Assembly: GCA_029582165.1 (NCBI GenBank)
Contig: CM055876.1
Span: forward strand, 22,406,817 to 22,470,816
Direction of reading: 5' to 3'
DNA from: Portulaca oleracea
Lineage: Eukaryota; Streptophyta; Magnoliopsida; Caryophyllales; Portulacaceae
DNA length: 64,000 nt
Below the pieces are notes generated by a model. That model saw only the letters and a list, made by a program, of their open reading frames with translations. It did no database searches and was not told the origin of the DNA. Below, in pieces: positions 56,760 through 64,000 of this stretch. The translations under genes and the position numbers were made by a program. Position 1 is the stretch's first letter. Every line of letters begins with the position of its first letter.

Positions 56760-58132
56760 AAAATTTCATTCATCATTCGTAATATAAAACAGTTGATTCA
56801 ACGTTACGAGACAGTTATTTTCAACAAAAAGTCTATTTGTACATAATTTGTGCCAAGTCATTAACTTTCCCCTTATTTCTTTTTTGAAAAATATTAACTA
56901 CAATAGGTTAATTAAAGGAAAAGAAAAAAAGAAACCCAAAAAAGGAATAAAATAAATGCTTTGTGAATGGGTTGAAGTTTCTGCCACTTCAGTTTTTTCT
57001 TTTCAAGACGAATGATTAAGGGTTCTAAGATCTTCAATCAGGTCATCCATCTTAACCCTTAGGTTTAGTTGTCATCTAGCTGATCTAAATTTAGTCACTT
57101 TAAAATTTAGTTGGGTGCTTTCTAGTTAACTTGACATAAAGCAGAGAGATGACTTGAAGTGTCTTAAGAACAGGTTTATTGAATTTAATCCTTTGCGTTT
57201 AACTTTCACTATAGTCCAACACTGTCTTATATAATCAAAAGTAATTGCTCTTAAATCTGATCGGTAATATTTTATGTTTGTTGGATAATTCTTCACAATG
57301 CAGCTATGTTACCTTGATTTCCTCATGGATTAATATTAATGACTGGGCTCCGTTCTTTTATGTTGTACTGCAAATTACCACACCGTAATTTACCGCAACT
57401 CACTGCGACCTACCACAACTCACCACAAATACCATTTACCTTATTATTTAATATATTTCCACAAAATCCACAAAATTATTTAAAATCCACAAAACTATTT
57501 TCACTGCAACTTACTGCAATCCACTGCAACTCATTTATTATTTAATATATTTCCTAATAAAAATATTTCAACACCCATTTATTATTTCTAACAAAACTTA
57601 CCGCAATCCATCGCAATTCACCATAACTTACCACATCGCAACTTACCGCACCACAAATTCACCGCATAAAAGAACGGGGCCTTGTTTATTTCCTAGATTA
57701 TCACTATGTTGTGTTTGAAGATCCTATTCCTAGTGATCTCTCCTATCTTACCTTTCTCACTTTCAGATATCATTTTTTGACTATATCTCCAACATGTAAT
57801 TTATGAAGCATTGGCAGACTGTTTTCCTTGCATTTATTCTGTTCCCAGTGCTTGAGTTGTTCATCATATAATTTGGGGAGAAATTTTTTGAGGTCTGAAC
57901 AACCCATGTACATGGAGGAGAGAGAATTCAAATTGGGATCAAAGCTAGAGAGAGAATGTTGTCTTTGAGAGATATGGTAACAAGCGATGGAAATTAGAAA
58001 ATATCTTTACAATTTGTTTCTTCTTTTTTAATTGAATAATAGTGTAATCAATATTTTTATAAAAAAGTAAATTGATGACATGGAGTTTCTGTATACTTTC
58101 TGTGGTAGATAGTCTTTGCAAATAGACTTTTA
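56760..58132. other. sequence inserted within the LINE, including a MITE
   Basis: It separates the two halves of the LINE RNase H. Apart from the element at 57346-57681 nothing is recognised. Confidence 0.45.
57346..57681. mobile_element. MITE with perfect-looking inverted ends
   Basis: Ends GGCTCCGTTCTTTTATG and CATAAAAGAACGGGGCC are inverted repeats with one mismatch. The interior is built of ACCGCAACT / AGTTGCGGT-like short repeats (TTACCGCAACTCACTGC and variants). No clear target duplication, so superfamily is left open (hAT-like is possible). Confidence 0.7.
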
Positions 58133-58324
58133 AACATATCTACCGTGAAGGAAATGCTGTGGCAGACTGGGTAGCAAAGACATGTCACTCTATAATTAAC
58201 AATAAGTGTTGGTTTCCGCGGGAGGCTTCAGATTTTTGTAACATTTTGGGAGATGATTTAGTTGGGCGTTATCTGGTGAGAAGAAACGCCTAACTAGTCC
58301 ACCCACTTACCTTTATAAAAAAAA
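58133..58324 (+). pseudogene. LINE 3' end: RNase H tail and poly-A
   Basis: It encodes REGNAVADWVAKTC, with the last RNase H region, then a tail ending FPREASDFCNILGDDLVGRY and a stop near 58290. A short 3' UTR closes with a run of A (58317-58324), the usual LINE end. Confidence 0.65.
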
Positions 58325-58449
58325 GATTAGAAATAGTTAACTAGATGTTGTATAAAATAGTTAACTAAATGAATGACTAAATTACATATAATAACAACAA
58401 GAAACACGTTTGAGCATCTTATGAGAATCCAAATGTAGACATTTTTACC

Positions 58450-59043
58450 AAGTAAATTACATTTACATTATATGACATTTGTGGTAATAATTTTTGCACA
58501 CCCGAAATTTGTGAAGTAATTTTCACCTTACCTGACATTACGTGAAAGTGATTTTTAATGGCAAAATCTGGTTACTTCTCATCGGAAATGAGAAAATACA
58601 ATAATGTCCCAATATGACTATGTGAATGTATCATGTTGCCCATAATATTGAGAAGGAAATGACTTAAATAACCTTTTCATTGTTTTTTATGGAAAAAAGG
58701 TGTGTCGAAACTCCAAATAGAAAACACCAAGAGTCGATTCCTCTCACACTCCTTTTCTTCAACACTCCCCTATTAATGCCTTATGAATTAATATTAAGGA
58801 TAAAAATGTCAATTCATATTTAATTGAAAGTCATATCAATAAATATGAAGGGTAAAAAAGTCAATTCATATTTATCTTTTTAATGTTACGCTGGAAAATC
58901 CAATAAAAATCAATTATAAAATATTTTAGGAGGTTTAAATTTATGAACACTTAATATCAGGTAAAGTAAAAATTATTTCAAAAATGTCGGGTGTGCAAAA
59001 ATTATTACTGTAAATATCAGGTAGGGTAAATATAATTTACTCC
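58450..59043. mobile_element. Mutator-like MITE with long terminal inverted repeats
   Basis: 594 bases flanked by the 9-base duplication ATTTTTACC (58441-58449, 59044-59052). Terminal inverted repeats extend roughly 100 bases, with AGTAAATTA at the tips and GTAATAATTTTTGCACACCC in each arm. A 9-base duplication and long arms indicate a MULE-derived element. No coding capacity. Confidence 0.8.
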
Positions 59044-59271
59044 ATTTTTACCCCGGAAATCCACGGAGAGACCGATTCAGTAGTTTCGAAGAAAAGGAAG
59101 TTCAAAAACCTCTTTCGAAAACAAAAATGAGAGCAAAAGAAGCTCAAATGGAAAACATTGTAGCGGTGCCAGCTGGATTGTAGCAGTGCTAGGATTAGGA
59201 GAAGTTTGAATTTCTTTTGTATTACTTTATCTAAAAGTTAAAATTTCTATAGATTGTTTCCTAATTGTTAA

Positions 59272-59274
<3 letters not shown>

Positions 59275-59320
<46 letters not shown>
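59275..59320. repeat. (AT)n microsatellite
   Basis: About 23 AT units abutting the 3' end of the minus-strand LINE. Confidence 0.95.
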
Positions 59321-59321
<1 letters not shown>

Positions 59322-59322
<1 letters not shown>

Positions 59323-61040
59323 AACAAAATTAAAGGTAAATTTATTCAAAAACGCAAGAGAATATTACATGAGATTTAGGCACAGAGCCAATCTATACAC
59401 TCTATATTTATGTGTCTTGTTTGCTATGAAAGAATTCTATCTCGCATGGAATTTCTAATAGTGAGATAAATGCAATCGGTGTTTTTCTCTGGTTCTTGAA
59501 GGCATAGAGGTTTCTAGCTGCCCAAATATTGTAAATGTAGGCACATAGAGCAACAGCAGCAGTGTCTTTCTTCCATTTAGGAACCTTCCATCTGATAGCG
59601 TTATTGCACCAATGTTCATAGTCTCTACCATTCGGTAGATGGAGCCATGTAGAGAGGGATCTTCTGACCTGCTGGGCGACTTCACAATGATATAGCAAAT
59701 GGTCTTGCGTTTCGTGAGACTGATCACACATGGAGCATGTCGGGGTGATGGAGTCTTGAAAACGATGTAACCTGGCTTTGGTCTGAAGCTTGCCATGGAG
59801 AGTGATCCAGGTGATGACCGAGTGTCTAGGATTGTTTAGTCTATTCCAGACCAATCTGGCCCATTTCCAAGGGGGTGATCACCTTGAAACCATTTATATC
59901 CTGCTGAGACAGAATATTGTACGCGGAGGTGCACGGCTGGTTTGAGAAATTCCTTGACTTGGCATAACTTCTTGAAATACCAGCATGTGTCCGGTTTTGG
60001 TTGCACCTCCCACCAGTCTCCTCCCCGAATGTATCTCTCGTGGATCCATTTGATCCAAAGGGCTTGCTTGCTGTGATGAATAGCCATAATTTGCTTTCCA
60101 ATGAGGGCGTTATTCCAGTGGTGGAGATTGTGGATGCCTAGGCCTCCCTTGGATTTGGGCTTGCAAATTGTTTCCCATGCGACTAGGGGGGTCCTTTTGT
60201 AGGTTTCATCTGAACCCCAAAGGAAGTTCCTACAGATTTGGATAATGCGTTTGATGACTTCCTGAGGGAGGATGATTATTGAGGCCCAGTATGAGTATAT
60301 CCCCATGAGAACCGAATTAATCAGCGTAATTCTGCGGCATACGATATGTTGCTGGTTTTCCAAATTCGAATTTTCGCAGTTATCTTTTCTACTAGCCGAT
60401 CACAGTCAGCTTTGCTGATTTTCCCGTCTGTAACGGGAATGCCAAGGTAAAGAAAGGGGAGGGTACCTTCATTGAAACCCGTGGCAGCCAAAATTGCCTC
60501 CTTTGCTGAGTTAGTAGCACCATTTATATAGCAGGTGGATTTTTGTGGGTTTGTAGCTAGACCGGATGTAGCATGAAAGTGACTCATTGTGTCCATGAGC
60601 ATGTTTACCGAGGTCGGATCAGCTGCACTGAATACCATAAGGTCATCAGCAAAAACAAGATGGTTCAGTTTGAAGTTTTTGCATCTGGGATAGAAACCTG
60701 AACAGGTCGTGATGTTCAATTTGAATAAAACCTCTGGACAGGTAATCCATAGTAAGCAGAAAAAGGAGGGGTGAGATTGAGTCACCTTGACGTAAGCCTC
60801 TTCCTCCTTGAAAATAACCATAACTTCCACCATTGATATTGATTGAGAAAGAGGTAGTGGTGATGCAAGCCATGATCTAAGTTATGAGCTTTGGAGGGAA
60901 GTTGTAGTGCACAAGGAGCTCATGAATGAAGTCCCAATGAATAGTATCAAAAACTTTCCGGAGATCAATTTTCAGCAAACAGCGGGATTGAGAGGTAGTT
61001 CTTCTGAAACCCCGAGCGAGTTCTTGGCAAATATATGCAC
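59322..61040 (-). pseudogene. LINE ORF2 fragment, 5'-truncated (reverse transcriptase to C terminus)
   Basis: On the minus strand: reverse-transcriptase segments SRCLLKIDLRKVFDTIHWDF, GGRGLRQGDSISPLLF and LNHLVFADDLMVFSA with the catalytic FADD box, then PFLYLGIPVTDGKI, RITLINSVLMGIYSYWASI, FLWGSDETYK, KSKGGLGIHNLHHWN and the zf-RVT region (SMCDQSHETQDHLLYHC) ending at 59408. Frame breaks at about 60880, 60650, 60340 and 59850 make it dead. The 5' end is lost where it meets a copia Gag piece near 61040. The 3' end lies against an AT array rather than a poly-A run. Confidence 0.8.
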
Positions 61041-61545
61041 ACACACTAGAAATAGAATTCCCACTATTCCTCTTATCCCTAACAGACGAAATATCTCCAC
61101 CATAAGGTTCCCCATAATTCTTCCTACGAATGCTTTTACTTAGGATAGTATCACACATCTAATCAAACTTTATAGTACCATTTCCTTTAAATGTAGTAAC
61201 TACTAACACTAGATACAAACAGATCCTAATAATTAAGCCTTTTTTATATACGTTCTTCGAAGTCTTAAACATGTCTTACATTGTCCTCTGTTCCAACACG
61301 TTGAAAGCCACACTTTTCGCCAACGTCACCCTCACCACATTGAGCTCTTGCCTGTCAAGAAGCTCCCACTCCTCAAGATTCATTTCTTCTGACTTATCAC
61401 CTAATGCTAGATGCAACTCTGCTAATACGGATGAAGCACTTCCTCAATTTGTATTAATCAATAGGCACAATCTTCACCATTGAAATCTCCAATCTTTGCT
61501 TTCTTACCTTCCATTGTTTAACATGCCTTGCAGAGCAACGCTCAG
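61041..61545 (-). pseudogene. Ty1/copia Gag fragment
   Basis: On the minus strand a start-like ATGGAAGGTAAGAAAGC at ~61515 leads, across frame breaks, to MNLEEWELLDRQELNVVR and VTLAKSVAFNVLEQ, a copia Gag pattern. A more distant basic segment (RRKNYGEPYGGDISSVRDK, 61140-61060) resembles the basic stretch before the Gag zinc knuckle. Broken by stops and deletions. Confidence 0.6.
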
Positions 61546-61563
61546 TCATGCTCTGACACCATT
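61546..61563 (-). other. copia primer-binding site
   Basis: On the minus strand TGGTGTCAGAGC (with AA before it) lies next to the LTR at 61564, the tRNA-Met-type site usual for copia elements. Confidence 0.7.
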
Positions 61564-62202
61564 TGTTAGGATCTGAAGTAGTTAGTAGCACAAACAATAT
61601 AAAGACAAAAACAAAAATGACGATTAGTACAAGATTTTAATATGGGAAACCCAAATTGAGAAAAAGCCACGTCCGATACACTATCAGAATTACAATATAT
61701 TTATCAAGGACTAATCGATATCTTACGATCTCTATCAATCTCTTTCTTAAGTTACAACACAAGTACTCAATACTTATATTAAATCTTGCCTTTCACAAAA
61801 AACTCACAAAAAGATATAAAGATTCAACGATACAATCTATGGCGGTACAATGATGAAACACTTGCTCATACAATCGAACTTAACACCCAAGGCCCATGTC
61901 AATATGCAAATTCGCCAATGCCTTGACAACATGGCCTCTGACGACATTGACACATTCAGTATTGGCAACGATTCACGGATTCAGCTCGTGTTAGGCACGA
62001 CATGGATCGGGTTGCTCACTTGCTTTGTTTTTCCTGTTTTTGACCCTCCACATGACCCACATGGATTCCAAATGCATTTCTATTACCCTTAATCTGTGCT
62101 TAAACCTCCAAAATCGATTGGGGCCCCACACCATCCCTAACCAATTGAACTAAACAAAAGTTGTAAAATACATTGTATTGAATTATGGCCCTAATACTAA
62201 CA
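61564..62202 (-). repeat. Ty1/copia 5' LTR
   Basis: 639 bases with inverted ends TGTTAG and CTAACA, next to the primer site and gag remnant. No 3' LTR is seen in the window, because a LINE fragment replaces the interior. Confidence 0.7.
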
Positions 62203-62418
62203 TGAAGAAGCTTCAACTTAGCACAGCTACAAATACAAATAAAATTAACCATAGAATTTGGACGAAACTACCAAAGAGTCTAAGGAGCTTCATCGGATCA
62301 TTCTAGAATTTACTCTAGTATTATTCTTAAATTCTTAAATGATTTCAGACGGTTACTAGAAGAATGAATCACCTCAGTTGGCCATGACTTAACTCAGTGA
62401 ATACTCCGAAAAAGAAGC

Positions 62419-62706
62419 TTATGAGGAATGTTTGCTGGTCCGGTTGGGACAGACATAGATGGAGGACAAGCTGACAATATCAGGACTTTTGAGCTGATCC
62501 AGTTGCTTCTTACCCCGGCGAAGCAAGTACTCGATATAAGCGAAGTTCTTCCTATCAACTTCCTTGGAATTCCGACGGAACTCTTCAGAAACTATGGATT
62601 CAATTCGGCGGCGATCTTCGAGAGATTTTGATCGCGCTGCTCTTAGAAATCCTCTGTACAAACTCAGCACTTGCTTCTGAATCCCAGAAAGCCTTGGGCC
62701 TCCCAT
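62419..62706 (-). CDS. SDHAF1: SDHAF1-like LYR-motif succinate dehydrogenase assembly factor
   Basis: One exon of 95 residues. The N terminus GGPRLSGIQKQVLSLYRGFL contains the LYR tripeptide, followed by a conserved Arg and the three-helix body: LRAARSKSLEDRRRIESIVS, EEFRRNSKEVDRKNFAYIEY and LLRRGKKQLDQLKS. LYR proteins of this type act in the mitochondrial matrix, carrying iron-sulfur clusters to the succinate dehydrogenase iron-sulfur subunit. Plant versions are close to this length. The Met used is the family's usual start. The variable C-terminal tail after LKSPDIVSLS is not recognised. Likely functional. Confidence 0.92.
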   Translation of the reverse strand: MGGPRLSGIQKQVLSLYRGFLRAARSKSLEDRRRIESIVSEEFRRNSKEVDRKNFAYIEYLLRRGKKQLDQLKSPDIVSLSSIYVCPNRTSKHSS

Positions 62707-63720
62707 TACATCTCTTTCGGTATGTTTTCTGAAAATTGTGGAAATCGAATAGAAATGGTGATTGATTGGAAGATCCTGGTCTGCCGTTGGCGAGATTGTG
62801 AGAGGAGGAAGAGGGAAGTGGGGAAGTTAGGCACCCTCTGTCTATCGCTGCAAGGTTCGTTCACTCAGATTGGGCTATTCGGTGGAAATCGCATAATGGG
62901 CTGCGTACACAATCATAACTATTAATTGAATGCACATTAAGTAAGACATAACTTTCAAAGAAATAGCTAAATCATCAAACAGTTTTATAAACTAATAAAA
63001 GTTTAGAGATGGAAACCTAGAACTCCCCAAAATCTTATATGCCCGCTTCAATTGATTTCATCAAACTCCATGCATGCATACTTCAAGCCTTCACTGTTGC
63101 CTAGTTCAGTAACAAAAGCATGTGAAGCATATTAGTTTGTGACCTTAAATAGACATTAACTCATCAGGAGTAGGATAATAAAGCACATAAATGAGCACGT
63201 ACAATATAGGTAATAACTATTACAAAAGAAAAGAAAAAACTTGTGCATTCTGTGAGAAGCTATGTGAAAGAAATACAATACTTCCAAATGTTAAGGCTCT
63301 GGCCATATACCTATATTTCAACATTTTGAGTTCACCATAATGTGATTGTGGCTATGGTTAATAAAGAACCAGCATTGACAAAAGATTCTAGTATGGACAT
63401 GTCAAGAGTTGCTCCTTCTAGGGGGTTATCGCTTGCACCAATCTAACATACAAACCAAGAGTAGCTAATTGTTACCAAACTAAGATTTATTAAAGATGGC
63501 AGTGACACTTGATGCAATGATCTTATAAAATAGAGTAACAGAAAAATCACTCACTCTCTAGAAGATTATGAAGTATAGACACTTGTAGTAACACTCCCAG
63601 ATTAAACAATCTTCAAATTAAAGTTTAAACCCCTTAACTCAAAGATTAACGCAGCGGATTAAATAAATCCAAGGGCATTACAGCCGTCCAAAAGGACTAG
63701 ACTACAACCACTAAACGAAA
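62707..63720. other. SDHAF1 upstream region and intergenic sequence
   Basis: The first ~200 bases should hold the promoter and 5' UTR of SDHAF1. Beyond that no gene is recognised. From about 63588 (GTAACACTCCCAGATTAAAC) the sequence looks like the start of a gypsy LTR or similar repeat, but this is weak. Confidence 0.4.
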
Positions 63721-63724
63721 CCAA

Positions 63725-63898
63725 TAAACACATAACCAACCAACCATATACGTACCATAGTCGAACTTGATAACACAAATTTACATTTCCGATTCAAGAT
63801 TTCATGCATCATAAACACATAACCAACCAACCATACACGTACCATACTCGAACTTGATAACACAAATTTACATTTCCGATTCAAGATTTCATGCATCA
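63725..63898. repeat. tandem duplication, two 87-base units
   Basis: Two nearly identical copies containing AACACATAACCAACCAACCA and GATTCAAGATTTCATGCATC; only about two substitutions differ. Translated frames across it are repeat artefacts. Confidence 0.9.
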
Positions 63899-64000
63899 TA
63901 ATCGATCATAGTAAAAGGGTTTGATTACTCCAACCAAATCACAAACTCCCCTTCTTTGCTTAACTGAATTGTTATCGCAGCTTGCCTTAGCCTAGTCTCA

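Noticed and set aside
63725..63898. CRISPR-like repeat
   Set aside because: Only two adjacent copies without spacers; a simple tandem duplication in a plant genome.
1..64000. A previously unknown multi-gene biological system
   Set aside because: Every coding region with recognisable motifs belongs to a known transposon class or a known plant gene family. The novelty lies in how the elements are combined.

Overview
The window is nuclear DNA from a flowering plant, almost certainly a eudicot. Genes have short exons with GT-AG introns, and the transposons are plant types: Athila-like and chromovirus-like Ty3/gypsy, Ty1/copia, CACTA, hAT, Stowaway and Tourist MITEs. A LINE ORF1 with an RNA-recognition motif resembles the BNR-type LINEs described in beet, so a chenopod or other Caryophyllales is a reasonable but unproven guess.

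Bases 1-39855 are a stack of nested transposons with no ordinary host gene. (1) An Athila-like, pol-less Ty3/gypsy element lies on the minus strand at 34-19849 (5-bp target duplication CTGAG). It has gag, protease and an ATHILA-ORF1-like frame but no reverse transcriptase or integrase. Into it have gone an LTR remnant (57-1173), a 7.8-kb CACTA transposon (4618-12454, duplication AAA) and a truncated chromovirus LTR (12720-~13434). The CACTA element carries a dead piece of an Aux/IAA gene with its intron and a decayed piece of mitochondrial 18S rRNA. (2) From 21986 to 39837 a ~2.7-kb block made of a gypsy LTR and its upstream flank is tandemly duplicated. The second copy was split by a chromovirus of Reina/CRM type (25366-36990, duplication GTTGC). 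That element was in turn split inside its integrase by a related but catalytically dead element on the opposite strand (30051-35681, duplication GCTTG). Without that last insertion the polyprotein frame would be open over 1485 codons.

Bases 39855-64000 are gene-bearing. On the minus strand lie a gibberellin 20-oxidase gene with two compensating 1-base frameshifts in exon 1 (40883-43648), a seven-exon TM9SF/EMP70 endomembrane protein gene (47955-53440) and a one-exon LYR-motif SDHAF1 gene (62419-62706). A tRNA-Gly(GCC) lies on the plus strand at 46785-46855. Between and inside them are a LINE ORF1 piece, two decayed LINE ORF2 copies, two copia LTRs, a hAT element in the last TM9SF intron, a Tourist MITE in GA20ox intron 1, three Stowaway-like MITEs upstream of TM9SF, and other inverted-repeat elements.

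I found no unknown enzymatic system. The most unusual material is the gene- and mitochondria-capturing CACTA element, the pol-less Athila-like element with repeated GC-rich palindromes, the pairing of a complete chromovirus with a dead relative that has kept open frames and the same termini, and the duplicated polypurine-tract/LTR-start module. All coordinates and comparisons were read by eye.
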